Assembly: GCF_019670125.1 (NCBI RefSeq)
Contig: NZ_AP023033.1
Coordinates: forward strand, 504,501 to 568,500
DNA length: 64,000 nucleotides
From: Agarivorans aestuarii
GTDB lineage: Bacteria; Pseudomonadota; Gammaproteobacteria; Enterobacterales; Celerinatantimonadaceae
Reading direction: 5' to 3'
Positions 9,349-19,178 of this stretch are shown piece by piece (position 1 is the stretch's first letter; each line of letters starts with the position of its first letter). The translations under genes and the position numbers were made by a program. The notes beneath the pieces are model-generated. The model had not been told where the DNA came from, did not search any database, and worked only from the letters and a program-made list of their open reading frames with translations.

Positions 9349-9371
9349 GTTCAACAAGGATAGATTCGCCC

Positions 9372-12300
9372 ATGTTTTCTCAGTTTTTTATTAAACGGCC
9401 GATTTTTGCGGCCGTTATATCGCTGCTGATGTTTATTGGCGGTGCCATTGCCGTATGGCAATTACCCATTACCGAATACCCAGAAGTGGTGCCACCAACA
9501 GTAGTGGTCACAGCTAACTACCCTGGGGCAAATCCTAAAGTGATTGCCGAAACCGTGGCTTCACCGCTTGAGCAAGAAATTAACGGTGTTGAAGACATGT
9601 TGTATATGTCTTCTCAGGCCACCTCTGATGGCCGCATGACGCTTACCGTTACTTTTGCCATTGGCACCGATATCGACCAAGCTCAAACGCAGGTACAGAG
9701 TCGAGTTGATCGCGCCACACCGCGTTTGCCCTTAGAAGTGCAGCGCTTAGGTATTGTGACCGAAAAGTCATCACCGGATCTTACTATGGTGGTTCACCTT
9801 AGTTCACCAGAAGATCGCTACGACTTATTGTACCTGTCCAACTATGCGGCACTTAATGTTAAAGACGAGCTAGCCCGAATTGAAGGTGTGGGTGCTGTGC
9901 GTTTGTTTGGTGCGGGTGATTACAGCTTAAGAATTTGGCTAGACCCTAATAAAGTAGCTGCTCTAGGTTTAAATCCAAACCAAATTATCGCGTCGATTAG
10001 AGAGCAAAACCAGCAAGCCGCTGCCGGTAGTTTGGGCGCACAGCCTAGCGGTGAGTCTGATTTTCAGATTTTGATCAACGTGAAGGGGCGTTTAAGTACC
10101 ACCGAAGAGTTTGAGAACATCATCATTAAAGTGGGCGAGCAAGGCGAAGTTAGCCGCTTGCGAGATGTTGCTCGGGTTGAGTTGGGTGCTAGCAGCTATG
10201 CCTTGCGCTCGTTACTCGACAACAAGGATGCAATTGCCATTGGTGTGTTTCAAGCATCTGGCTCGAACGCTATCCAGATCTCTGAAGATGTACGGGCGCG
10301 TATGGCCGAATTAGCGCAAAACTTTCCTGAAGGCCTAAACTACGACACGGTTTACGATCCAACGGTATTTGTTCGTGGCTCGATTGAGGCAGTAGTTAAA
10401 ACTCTGTTTGAAGCGGTGCTATTAGTGGTATTGGTAGTGGTGCTGTTTTTACAAACTTGGCGCGCTTCGATTATTCCTTTAGTTGCGGTGCCGGTATCAT
10501 TGGTGGGTACCTTTGCCTTTATGCATCTAATGGGCTTTTCGCTTAATGCCTTGTCTTTATTTGGTTTGGTATTGGCCATTGGTATCGTGGTGGACGACGC
10601 TATTGTGGTGGTGGAAAATGTTGAGCGAAATATTGCCGAGGGTTTAAACCCAGTAGCCGCGACGCAGCGCGCCATGAAAGAGGTAACCGGGCCAATTGTG
10701 GCAACCACCTTGGTATTGGCGGCGGTGTTTATTCCTACTGCCTTTATGTCTGGCTTAACCGGACAGTTTTACAAGCAGTTTGCTTTAACCATTACTATCT
10801 CGACCTTTATTTCGGCAATTAACTCGCTCACCTTGAGCCCTGCTTTGTCGGCCTTGCTGCTAAAAGGTCACGACGAACCGAAAGACCGTTTAACTCGCAT
10901 TATGGACAGCTTGTTTGGCAGGTTTATATTTGCGCCGTTTAATCGCTTATTTAATAAAGGTGCCAATGTATATGGCGGCATCATCAAAAAGACTATTCGC
11001 TTGTCGGCTTTGGTTGGCATTATTTATGTGGGTTTATTAGGGCTTACAGCTTATCAATTTGACACCACTCCTACTGGTTATGTGCCAGGGCAAGACAAAC
11101 AATACTTAGTGGCGTTTGCTCAGTTGCCCGATGCTGCCTCTTTAGAGCGCACCGAAGCGGTAGTGAAAAAGATGTCTGAGATTGCGCTGGCACAACCTGG
11201 GGTTGAACATGCTGTGGCGTTTCCTGGCTTAAGCATTAACGGCTTTACCAACAGCCCAAACAGCGCGATTTTGTTTACACCTTTGGCCGATTTTGACCAA
11301 CGCCAAGATCCAAGTCTTTCGGCCAATGCCATCGCTGGGGCGCTTAACCAACAGTTTGCCGGTATTCAAGAAGCCTTTATTGCGATTTTCCCGCCACCAC
11401 CGGTGCAGGGTTTAGGCACTATTGGAGGTTTTAGATTGCAGATCCAAGACCGCGCAAACCTTGGTTATGAAGAGTTGGCCAATGTCACCATGCAAGTGAT
11501 GCAAAAAGCTTGGGCAACACCGGCACTTACAGGCATTTTCTCTAGTTACCAAGTAAATGTGCCGCAGCTTGATTTGGATTTGGATAGAACCAAAGCCATG
11601 CAACAAGGGGTGGCCATAGATGAAGTCTTTTCTACCTTGCAAGCTTACATGGGTTCAACCTATGTAAATGACTTTAATAAGTTTGGCAGAACTTATCAGG
11701 TGAACATTCAAGCCGATGAGTCCTTTAGGCAATCGCCAGAACAAATTAGCCAGCTTAAGGTGAGAAATGCCGATGGTGCGATGATCCCGCTAGGCTCCTT
11801 TGTTGATGTCTCTTATGTGGCGGGCCCAGACCGAGTGATGCACTACAACGGTTATACCACGGCAGAAATCAATGGTGGTCCAGCACCGGGTTATAGCTCC
11901 GGTGAAGCGCAGGCAGCCATCGAGCAAATTTTGGCGGAAACTTTGCCCATCGGCATGAGCTTTGAGTGGACCGAGCTTACCTATCAACAAAAGCTGTCGG
12001 GTAATACTGCGATGCTGATTTATCCCTTGGTGATTATTTTGGTATTCATGGTGTTAGCTGCTCAGTACGAGAGCTTGCGTTTGCCAATGGCGATTATTTT
12101 AATCATTCCTATGACCTTGTTATCGGCCATTAGTGGTGTATTGCTATGGGGTGGCGATAACAACATCTTCACCCAAATTGGTTTGATTGTGCTGGTAGGC
12201 TTGGCCACCAAGAACGCTATTTTAATTGTAGAGTTTGCTAAGGAATTGCAAGACCAAGGTCGCACGGTGATGGAGGCGGTATTAGAAGCGTCCCGGCTAC

Positions 12301-12551
12301 GTTTGCGGCCAATCTTGATGACCTCAATCGCCTTTATTATGGGGGTTGTGCCAATGGTGTTTTCTACTGGTGAAGGGGCAGAGATGCGTCAAGCTATGGG
12401 CGTGGCGGTGTTCTCTGGCATGATTGGGGTTACCATTTTTGGTTTGCTACTTACCCCACTATTTTACTATTTGCTGGCAAAACGTAATCCTAAGACCAGT
12501 GAGCAAGCCGAGCCGCTGGCGCTAGACGCTGATATATTGGCTGCTAAGTAA
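9372..12551 (+). CDS. RND multidrug efflux pump, AcrB/MexB type
   Basis: A 1059-residue inner-membrane transporter of the HAE1 RND family, exporting hydrophobic and amphiphilic compounds by proton antiport. It opens with the standard FFIKRPIFAAVISLLM helix. The proton-relay pair Asp-Asp is present in TM4 (AIGIVVDDAIVVVENVERN). The two large periplasmic loops lie at about residues 30-330 and 560-870. The second-half TM10 motif with the relay Lys, LIVLVGLATKNAILIVEFA, is intact. Full length, no disruption. Co-transcribed with the adaptor and probably under the divergent TetR regulator. Confidence 0.95.
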   Translation: MFSQFFIKRPIFAAVISLLMFIGGAIAVWQLPITEYPEVVPPTVVVTANYPGANPKVIAETVASPLEQEINGVEDMLYMSSQATSDGRMTLTVTFAIGTDIDQAQTQVQSRVDRATPRLPLEVQRLGIVTEKSSPDLTMVVHLSSPEDRYDLLYLSNYAALNVKDELARIEGVGAVRLFGAGDYSLRIWLDPNKVAALGLNPNQIIASIREQNQQAAAGSLGAQPSGESDFQILINVKGRLSTTEEFENIIIKVGEQGEVSRLRDVARVELGASSYALRSLLDNKDAIAIGVFQASGSNAIQISEDVRARMAELAQNFPEGLNYDTVYDPTVFVRGSIEAVVKTLFEAVLLVVLVVVLFLQTWRASIIPLVAVPVSLVGTFAFMHLMGFSLNALSLFGLVLAIGIVVDDAIVVVENVERNIAEGLNPVAATQRAMKEVTGPIVATTLVLAAVFIPTAFMSGLTGQFYKQFALTITISTFISAINSLTLSPALSALLLKGHDEPKDRLTRIMDSLFGRFIFAPFNRLFNKGANVYGGIIKKTIRLSALVGIIYVGLLGLTAYQFDTTPTGYVPGQDKQYLVAFAQLPDAASLERTEAVVKKMSEIALAQPGVEHAVAFPGLSINGFTNSPNSAILFTPLADFDQRQDPSLSANAIAGALNQQFAGIQEAFIAIFPPPPVQGLGTIGGFRLQIQDRANLGYEELANVTMQVMQKAWATPALTGIFSSYQVNVPQLDLDLDRTKAMQQGVAIDEVFSTLQAYMGSTYVNDFNKFGRTYQVNIQADESFRQSPEQISQLKVRNADGAMIPLGSFVDVSYVAGPDRVMHYNGYTTAEINGGPAPGYSSGEAQAAIEQILAETLPIGMSFEWTELTYQQKLSGNTAMLIYPLVIILVFMVLAAQYESLRLPMAIILIIPMTLLSAISGVLLWGGDNNIFTQIGLIVLVGLATKNAILIVEFAKELQDQGRTVMEAVLEASRLRLRPILMTSIAFIMGVVPMVFSTGEGAEMRQAMGVAVFSGMIGVTIFGLLLTPLFYYLLAKRNPKTSEQAEPLALDADILAAK

Positions 12552-12577
12552 CACAGACAGTGGCAATTACTCTAAAG

Positions 12578-12607
12578 CGCCGTTACAGATTATGTAGCGG
12601 CGTTTTT
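12578..12607 (+). terminator. Terminator after RND pump
   Basis: CGCCG and CGGCG arms flank a loop of about 15 bases and are followed by TTTTT, 27 bp after the pump stop codon. Confidence 0.7.
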
Positions 12608-12618
12608 GTATGGGGTGT

Positions 12619-12981
12619 TCAATGACTCTTTGAGGCGAGCATTTCTTTTAAGCCGCCACCGTTTACCACCTGCTGGTAACCCATAGCTTGTAATACTTGT
12701 AAGGCGTAACCAGAACGATTACCCGAACGACAATAAACCACGATAGGCTGGCTTTTATCTTTGGTGATGGCGGTGATCTGCTGGGCAATCACGGTGTGCG
12801 GAATGTTATGTGCGTTATTCAAGTGCCCTTGGTCAAACTCTCCTTCGCTGCGAACATCAATGAGTATTGCGTGTTGCTGCTCTAAACTTTGCCAAGCAAG
12901 GTCGGAGCGCTCTGAAGCGTGGGCTTGTGACAATAGACCTATAAAACTGCAAAGCACTAGGCTTTTAAATACATTAATCAT
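12619..12981 (-). CDS. Periplasmic rhodanese-domain protein
   Basis: A 120-residue protein made of a signal peptide (basic start, hydrophobic core, cleavage near SQAHA-SE) and a single rhodanese domain. The CH2A-like motif LIDVRSEGEFDQGHLNNAHNIP and the active-site loop VYCRSGNRSGYA with the catalytic Cys are intact. The family transfers sulfane sulfur or acts in redox and phosphatase-like roles; export suggests a periplasmic or respiratory sulfur function similar to PspE. It stands alone between the RND pump and acs. Confidence 0.88.
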   Translation of the reverse strand: MINVFKSLVLCSFIGLLSQAHASERSDLAWQSLEQQHAILIDVRSEGEFDQGHLNNAHNIPHTVIAQQITAITKDKSQPIVVYCRSGNRSGYALQVLQAMGYQQVVNGGGLKEMLASKSH

Positions 12982-13142
12982 CTTCTTATCATCCTTGTTC
13001 AGAAGCCTGCATGGTGATGTGAAATTGCTTAATAGTGTATCGGTAACTGATGACGAAATTCTTGATCTGGTTAAACGATTTTTTATGCTTGCTGTTAACT
13101 TTTGGATACAGACTGGTACTAAGTTGCATTATTTTTGGACAG

Positions 13143-13172
13143 AAAAAAGCCGCTAACTAAAGCGGCTTTTTG
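13143..13172 (-). terminator. Terminator of acs
   Basis: AAAAAGCCGCT, a short loop, and AGCGGCTTTTT form a strong stem with A/T runs just after the acs stop codon. Confidence 0.8.
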
Positions 13173-13182
13173 GTTTTAGCAG

Positions 13183-15135
13183 TTAAGCTGCATTCGATTT
13201 TTCTTCTATCAGCTTATCAACCACAGATGGATCCGCTAGGGTCGAGGTATCACCTAGAGAGTCGGTCTCGTTGGTGGCAATTTTGCGCAGAATGCGGCGC
13301 ATAATTTTGCCAGAACGGGTTTTAGGTAAAGCTTCGGCCCAATGCAAAATATCGGGTGTAGCAATGGGGCCAATTTCCTTACGTACCCAAGCCTTCACTT
13401 CTTTATGAAGTTCGGCGCTAGCCTCTTCACCGGCCATCAAAGTGATGTAGGCATAAATGCCTTGGCCTTTAATTTCGTGAGGTACACCAACCACAGCGGC
13501 TTCTGAGATCTTAGGGTGAGCAACCAGTGCACTTTCAATTTCGGCGGTTCCCATGCGGTGGCCACTTACATTTAGTACGTCATCTACGCGACCAGTAATC
13601 CAGAAGTAGCCATCTTCATCGCGGCGTGCACCGTCACCAGTGGTATAGGTGCCGGGGAAGGTGGAGAAATAAGTTTGCTCAAAGCGCTCATGGTCGCCAT
13701 ATACGGTGCGCATTTGTCCTGGCCAGCTGTCTTTAATAATCAGGTTACCTTCGGCAGCGCCTTCTAGCTCATTACCTTCGTTATCTACTAAGGCTGGTTG
13801 CACGCCAAAGAATGGGCGAGTCGCCGAGCCGGGTTTAAGTGCGGTTGCTCCTGGTAGTGGAGTAATTAAAATACCGCCGGTTTCGGTTTGCCACCAAGTG
13901 TCTACAATTGGACAACGCTCGTCACCAATGGTGCGGTAATACCACTCCCACGCTTCCGGGTTAATCGGTTCACCTACCGAGCCCATAATCCGCAGGCTAC
14001 TGCGGCTGGTACCTTGCACCGCGGCATCACCTTGCGCCATTAGGGCGCGAATAGCAGTTGGAGCAGTGTATAAAATGGTCACTTGGTGTTTGTCACATAC
14101 TTCGCTCATACGTGCTGAGGTAGGGTAGTTAGGCACACCTTCAAACAAGATGGTGGTCGCACCGTTGGCTAATGGCCCGTATACCAAGTAACTGTGGCCG
14201 GTAATCCAACCTACATCAGCGGTACACCAGTATATGTCACCTGGGTGATAATCGAATACATATTTAAAGGTCATGGTGGCGTAAAGCAAGTAACCACCCG
14301 TGGTATGTAATACGCCTTTAGGTTTGCCGGTAGAGCCAGAGGTATAAAGGATGAACAGCGGGTCTTCGGCATTCATTGGCTCTGGTGGGCATTCGGCAGC
14401 TTGTTGCTCGCTTATTTCATGCCACCATACATCGCGGTTTTCGTTCCAATTAACTTCGCCGCCAGTGCGTTTTAATACCACAACACTTTTAACAAATTCA
14501 CAGTCTGGATTTTCTAAGGCTTGGTCTACGTTGGCTTTAAGTGGTACGCCACGTCCGCCGCGAACACCTTCATCGGCAGTAATCACGTATTTAGAATTTG
14601 AATCAATAATGCGACCGGCTAGTGCTTCTGGAGAGAAGCCGCCAAATACAATCGAGTGAACCGCGCCAATACGGGTACAAGCTAACATGGCTACTGCGGC
14701 TTCTGGCACCATCGGCATGTATAAACACACCACTTCACCTTTTTTAACACCTTGCTCTTTTAAGGCGTTAGAAAACTTACACACTTTTGCGTAGAGCTCA
14801 TTAAAGGTGAGCTTGCTGTCTTCGTCTGGGCTGTCGCCTTCCCAAATAATCGCCACTTCATCGCCACGATCTTTAAGGTGGCGGTCTATACAATTGGCAC
14901 TTACGTTAAGCAGGCCATCCTCAAACCACTTAATGCTTACATGACCAGGGTCGTATGAGGTGTTTTTTACTTTTGTAAAAGGCTGGATCCAATCGAGTAA
15001 CTCGCTACCGTGCTTCCCCCAAAACTGATCAGGCTGGGTGATAGATTCTTGATACATATCTAGATATTGCTGATCGTTTAACAAGCAGTTGTCTGCAATG
15101 TTTGCTTTAACGGGGTACAGCTTTTGTTCACTCAT
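13183..15135 (-). CDS. acs: Acetyl-CoA synthetase
   Basis: Acs activates acetate through acetyl-AMP to acetyl-CoA, allowing growth on acetate. The 650-residue length is standard. The adenylate-forming P-loop [11 protein letters not shown] lies near residue 265 and WWQTETGG near 415. The C-terminal [15 protein letters not shown] segment carries the catalytic Lys that is acetylated in the regulated enzyme. The start has GGAG upstream. The neighbours are the ones typical in Vibrio, Shewanella and Pseudomonas: the CrbS/CrbR two-component system, which is known to activate acs, and a DUF294/DnaQ pair. Confidence 0.97.
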   Translation of the reverse strand: MSEQKLYPVKANIADNCLLNDQQYLDMYQESITQPDQFWGKHGSELLDWIQPFTKVKNTSYDPGHVSIKWFEDGLLNVSANCIDRHLKDRGDEVAIIWEGDSPDEDSKLTFNELYAKVCKFSNALKEQGVKKGEVVCLYMPMVPEAAVAMLACTRIGAVHSIVFGGFSPEALAGRIIDSNSKYVITADEGVRGGRGVPLKANVDQALENPDCEFVKSVVVLKRTGGEVNWNENRDVWWHEISEQQAAECPPEPMNAEDPLFILYTSGSTGKPKGVLHTTGGYLLYATMTFKYVFDYHPGDIYWCTADVGWITGHSYLVYGPLANGATTILFEGVPNYPTSARMSEVCDKHQVTILYTAPTAIRALMAQGDAAVQGTSRSSLRIMGSVGEPINPEAWEWYYRTIGDERCPIVDTWWQTETGGILITPLPGATALKPGSATRPFFGVQPALVDNEGNELEGAAEGNLIIKDSWPGQMRTVYGDHERFEQTYFSTFPGTYTTGDGARRDEDGYFWITGRVDDVLNVSGHRMGTAEIESALVAHPKISEAAVVGVPHEIKGQGIYAYITLMAGEEASAELHKEVKAWVRKEIGPIATPDILHWAEALPKTRSGKIMRRILRKIATNETDSLGDTSTLADPSVVDKLIEEKSNAA

Positions 15136-15496
15136 CTTCCTCTCCTTGCTTCCTCGATGTGAGGCGGGATATCGTCATTGACGTCTCGGATATGAATCTA
15201 GACTCGCACCGACACCGGTTGTCGACAATTAGACTTTTGGTTAATTATTTGTGAAGAATAGTAAAATGCTTTATTAATCAAAGTGATTTTTTATGTTGCG
15301 AGTTGAAACTGAGAGACGGCTCACGGCCTGTGTTGGATTAATTTGTGAACTGTAGCAAAGCTGGGTCGTCAGTGGTTTGTTGATTCTATATTTTGTCAGC
15401 TGGCTTAGGGCTTATTTAGGTGAGTGAATATGAACGATAAGCGCGCCAATGAAGATAGCTGCAATCCCAACAAAGCTGCTGGGATTGCACATGAGC
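15136..15496. other. acs upstream region, no gene
   Basis: This 361-bp gap holds the acs promoter region and the 3' side of the GH16 gene. It contains a perfect 10-bp palindrome TTGTCGACAA near 15219 and a hairpin (GCAATCCCA at 15461-15469 paired with TGGGATTGC at 15480-15488) that may end GH16 transcription. No convincing small open reading frame was seen. Confidence 0.5.
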
Positions 15497-16309
15497 CTAT
15501 TTGCTGTAGTTAAGTTTCATGCCTTCTTCGCTAAGGCTTAGCACTAACTTGCCATCAACAATATTGGCGTTGTTGGGTGAGAAGGTAACCAAGTTAGATT
15601 CAAAGCCCCAATCGCCTTTGCCCCAGCGCTTTTGGTCAAAGTTGTCAAAATCGTCACGCCAAGTTAAGGCAAACTCTCCGTTATCTTGGTATTCGTGATA
15701 CTCAATCCAATCTACAACTTGGTGAAGTGGCAGGCTACTGGCTTTAAAGCGACCTACCCAGCCAATGGCTTCCGAAATCCAAATGTTCATGCGATAACTT
15801 TGTGGAATGTCGCGCATAGCGATAACTTGCTTTGAATTTTCAGCGGTGTCGTGGCGGATTGTTTCGCCATCTACCTCCCAAGTAATCTCGTTTGGTGTCC
15901 AGGTTATGGCGTATTCAACAAACTCTTCTAGCTGTGGAACTTGGTGTTTCTTTTCGCTGTGTTTGCGTTTATTGGCTTGGCCAGTGATGAGGTTGGTTTG
16001 CAGCTGATGAGGCGTTTTACCAATGGCTTCGAAGTCTATTTCGCTCCACGGAATGCCATTGCCTTGCCAAGATTCGTTGTCGTAAGTGAAAAACGACGAA
16101 ACTACTCCGGGCTCGGATACTAACTTCATGCGTACCACAAATTTGCCGTATAGCACTTTGTCGTTGCTGTAAACTTCGGCGCCAAATAGCGGCGTTTTAC
16201 TGCTGTTTAGCGCACCGGTTTGGGCCAAGGTATCTTGGTTTGGTTGCTCTGCAAAGGCGGAGTAAGAGACTGAACTAGCAAGTAAAACTAATAGGGCGAG
16301 TTTTTTCAT
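15497..16309 (-). CDS. Secreted GH16 glucanase, circularly permuted lichenase type
   Basis: A 270-residue protein with a signal peptide (cleavage near AFA-EQ) and a GH16 domain. The catalytic signature SEIDFEAIG places the nucleophile and acid/base at E90 and E94, with D92 between. The segment order matches the Fibrobacter succinogenes 1,3-1,4-beta-glucanase, a known natural circular permutant. The strand FGAEVYSNDKVLYGKFVVRM comes first, and the segment that opens ordinary Bacillus lichenases (DDFDNFDQKRWGKGDW, then VDGKLVLSLS) is at the C-terminus, residues 219-260. The likely substrate is mixed-linkage beta-glucan or a related beta-glucan. It is a single gene, outside the uronan island. 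The Fibrobacter enzyme's Ser/Pro-rich C-terminal tail is absent here. Confidence 0.85.
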   Translation of the reverse strand: MKKLALLVLLASSVSYSAFAEQPNQDTLAQTGALNSSKTPLFGAEVYSNDKVLYGKFVVRMKLVSEPGVVSSFFTYDNESWQGNGIPWSEIDFEAIGKTPHQLQTNLITGQANKRKHSEKKHQVPQLEEFVEYAITWTPNEITWEVDGETIRHDTAENSKQVIAMRDIPQSYRMNIWISEAIGWVGRFKASSLPLHQVVDWIEYHEYQDNGEFALTWRDDFDNFDQKRWGKGDWGFESNLVTFSPNNANIVDGKLVLSLSEEGMKLNYSK

Positions 16310-16468
16310 TTAACCTTCCAAACTGGAGAAAATTAGGGCTAATGTAGCCTTAAACATTTGCTGGTTCTAGAAGATTTGGGAGGTAAACTCTGGGGCTGTG
16401 ATTAAGCGCCAATTGGCCAGATTGATGATGAAACTCGATTCACATTAGCGTTATCTTCATCAATAATA

Positions 16469-17101
16469 TTAAGCACTTATAGCTTGAGGAATTGCGTTGG
16501 TTGGCCTTGGTCCAAATTGTAAACGCAGGTAAATCATGGCGGCGGTGATGGCATCATCAATGGCTTGGTGACGGCCCGATAGGGGAATGCCTAAGCTTTG
16601 GCAAATATGCACAAGATCTTGATTGGGACTAATGCCTACGTGGTCTACATGAACTTTGTCAGCAAACATACGGCCTACATCAACTAGCGGGTTTACCAGC
16701 TTAAAGCCATAACGCTCTTTGCAGTGCCGATTTAAAATTCGTTGGTCGTAGCCAATGTTGTAACCCACGATTGGCCGAGCGCCAATAAACTGCAGCAGTT
16801 TCGGCAAAGCCTCTTCAATGCTGCAGGCTTGGGCTAAATCACTGTGGCGAAGGCGATGTACTTTAATTGAGTCGCCACCAAGTTTATCGGTAGCGCGAAT
16901 TTTTATATCAAAACACTGGCTGGCCAAAATACGATTTTCACTGATGATGACCGCACCCATAGAAACGATGTCGGCCAGTTTGGTGTCTAAGCTGGTGGTT
17001 TCTAGATCTAATGCTACGTATTCTTTACCGCGATAAGGGGCAAACAACGTGGCGAATTCGCTGTCTTTATATTTTCGTTGGTAAAGCAAACGCTGCAACA
17101 T
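16469..17101 (-). CDS. DnaQ-like 3'-5' exonuclease, acs-locus copy
   Basis: A 210-residue protein of the DEDDh exonuclease superfamily (DnaQ/RNase T fold). ExoI is VALDLETTSLD with the DxE metal ligands; ExoII is GARPIVGYNIGYDQRIL; ExoIII is HQAIDDAITAAMIYLRL with the His and Asp. The family digests DNA or RNA from the 3' end. Proteins of this length beside a cNMP/CBS/DUF294 gene are often annotated as DNA polymerase III epsilon-like, but the role is unknown. It starts 8 bp after the DUF294 stop codon, so the two are co-transcribed. A paralogous pair in the same order is at 40684-43263. Confidence 0.87.
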   Translation of the reverse strand: MLQRLLYQRKYKDSEFATLFAPYRGKEYVALDLETTSLDTKLADIVSMGAVIISENRILASQCFDIKIRATDKLGGDSIKVHRLRHSDLAQACSIEEALPKLLQFIGARPIVGYNIGYDQRILNRHCKERYGFKLVNPLVDVGRMFADKVHVDHVGISPNQDLVHICQSLGIPLSGRHQAIDDAITAAMIYLRLQFGPRPTNAIPQAISA

Positions 17102-17109
17102 TTAACCGC

Positions 17110-18909
17110 CTAGTAATCGCGAATATTAAAGTGTAGCGCTAATAGCTGCTTAAACTTTTTCACTACGTGTAAGCCATGGCGTAATAAATCTCGCTGACTG
17201 TGATTGAGCTTGTCTAGCTTAAGCACGTGATAGTCTTGGCCCTCTTCAGCTGGGAATAGCTGTTGAATACGCAGTTTAAAAAACAGCAATAGTGCTTCTT
17301 TAAGGTTAGCTGCACTGTCCTCGTCTATCACTTTTAATGAGGCGAGTTGTTCTATGCGCTCTAGGGTATTGGTCGCGCTAATTGCATGTTCTAAGGCTAG
17401 GGCGCGTACCCCATGCACAATAGGAAAAATCCCGCCTTTCTTAATATCTAAGCCTGCTTGTTTGGATTTAATATTGCCAAACATGGTGAGTGGGGTATGA
17501 AACTTTAAGGCTGGCTGGGCAAAAAACGCCAAGGTAACGCTGCGATTGGCCATTTGTGCCATTAGATCTTTGCGTAATCTGCGCAATAGGCTTTTATTAC
17601 CCGCAATGGCGTGGGCATCTAATACTATGGCGAGGTTCATCATGGCATCGCCGTGGCCGGTTTCTATCCAATTGGCAATGGTTTTACTCCATTGGCTTTG
17701 TTGCTGCACCCATTCTGGGTTGTTAACCATAATGTTGCCGGGGCAAGGCGGATAACCTAACTCGAGCAGGTATTCGCTAAACTGATTTAGCTGCTGTTGT
17801 CGCTCTGGCCAATCGTATCCATCTTCGATGACTAAGCCGTTATCTTGGTCGGTTTTAACGATTTGCTCGCCGCGACCTTCACTGCCCATCACCATTAAAC
17901 ATATGTGGTTGTGATGTTGGTGAGGAATGCTCAGTTCAAACACTCGGCTAATAATTTGCTCATTCATGGTGGCTAGCAACTTCATAATAAATAAGGTGCG
18001 AATGCCGTTATTGCAGAGGTTTTCTACCAGTTTATTGAGGGTGTGTGCCGCTTCGCTGAGTTCTTCAATACTTGAGGCGCGAGCAATGCGTAAAGCCAAT
18101 ACATGGGAGTGGGTCGAGAACAAGCTAAGCAGATGCGCCATCTCCAGTATGCCAATGATCTTTTGCTGGTCTTTTACCACCACCCGCTCGATGCTGTTGC
18201 GCGTCATTAACAGCATGGCGTTAAACAAAAAGTCGCCTTTATTCACACTGATTAAGTTGAAGTTGGCTAGCTGGCAAACCGGAGTATCGAGGGATTGCTG
18301 AACCAGTACCGCAGCATGGAGTAAATCGGTACCTGTTAGCATGCCAAAGCAGCCATCGTGATTGACCAGTAATGACTCCAGCTTTTGCTCGCGCATAATT
18401 AGGGTGGCTTGCTGCAGCGAGGTCTCTCCTTCAATGACCACTGCGGGTTGTACGTTGCGTTCATCAATGGTGGTGAGGATAAACTCGGCTAAATTTTTAT
18501 TACCTTCGCGAGACTCTACCAGTTGGTGACGGGTGGCTAGGTCGCGCTGAAAATAGTCGCCAAAATCGCTGTTTTCACTCACTAAACGACGAAATATCTG
18601 ACTAGGAAGGGCATAACATAAGGTTTCTTCTAAGGCGATGTAGTCATGCTTGGCATAGCCGCCAAATTGCGAACGCACATCAAACCAATCTTCCAGAGTA
18701 TAGTGAGCAAAAACTTCATCATTGTTGTCGGCTCGTTCTTCAACTTGGCCTTTAATAATGATGAACAAGCTAGAGGCCTGTGCGCCCGCTGTAACAATTT
18801 TTTGCTGGCTTTGAAAATAGTGAATGTCGAGGTTGCTAGACACCAGTTCACGCTGCTTGGGCTCAAGCTGATCAAAGGGCGGGTGTTGAAAATTAAAGTC
18901 TGTGCTCAT
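17110..18909 (-). CDS. cNMP-binding/CBS/DUF294 nucleotidyltransferase-like protein
   Basis: A 599-residue multidomain cytoplasmic protein. Domains in order: a cyclic-nucleotide-binding (CRP-like) domain at about 20-120, a CBS pair at about 160-285 (ATLIMREQKLESLLV and NAMLLMTRNSIERVVV halves), and the DUF294 putative nucleotidyltransferase with GSEGRGE near residue 340 and the metal-ligand-like DQDNGL. A helical substrate-binding domain (DUF294_C) ends the protein. The family resembles GlnD/GlnE-type nucleotidyltransferases, but its target is not established. It lies divergent from crbS and next to acs, a conserved arrangement that suggests a part in acetate control, with adenylate or cyclic nucleotide sensing. 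Confidence 0.87.
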   Translation of the reverse strand: MSTDFNFQHPPFDQLEPKQRELVSSNLDIHYFQSQQKIVTAGAQASSLFIIIKGQVEERADNNDEVFAHYTLEDWFDVRSQFGGYAKHDYIALEETLCYALPSQIFRRLVSENSDFGDYFQRDLATRHQLVESREGNKNLAEFILTTIDERNVQPAVVIEGETSLQQATLIMREQKLESLLVNHDGCFGMLTGTDLLHAAVLVQQSLDTPVCQLANFNLISVNKGDFLFNAMLLMTRNSIERVVVKDQQKIIGILEMAHLLSLFSTHSHVLALRIARASSIEELSEAAHTLNKLVENLCNNGIRTLFIMKLLATMNEQIISRVFELSIPHQHHNHICLMVMGSEGRGEQIVKTDQDNGLVIEDGYDWPERQQQLNQFSEYLLELGYPPCPGNIMVNNPEWVQQQSQWSKTIANWIETGHGDAMMNLAIVLDAHAIAGNKSLLRRLRKDLMAQMANRSVTLAFFAQPALKFHTPLTMFGNIKSKQAGLDIKKGGIFPIVHGVRALALEHAISATNTLERIEQLASLKVIDEDSAANLKEALLLFFKLRIQQLFPAEEGQDYHVLKLDKLNHSQRDLLRHGLHVVKKFKQLLALHFNIRDY

Positions 18910-19178
18910 TGCCTCACCTAGTCGTTTTATAACTCAGGTATTGTTCGGTATTTAGCATGGTCTTTTTTACCTTGCCAACCTAGACGACTTTAGTCTAAAC
19001 GCGCTTTGAGGCGGGTTTTAGCAGCAACAAATAATGGTTTTTGTTAAGTCCATGACTACAGTTTTTCTGCAATAGTTTGGTAAGCCTTTGTATTAATCAC
19101 AGTTATCACCGATCTTTTTTGCTAGCGTAAATACTTCATCGCGCTGGATATGAACTGTTTCAAGGGAATTGATTGTAA

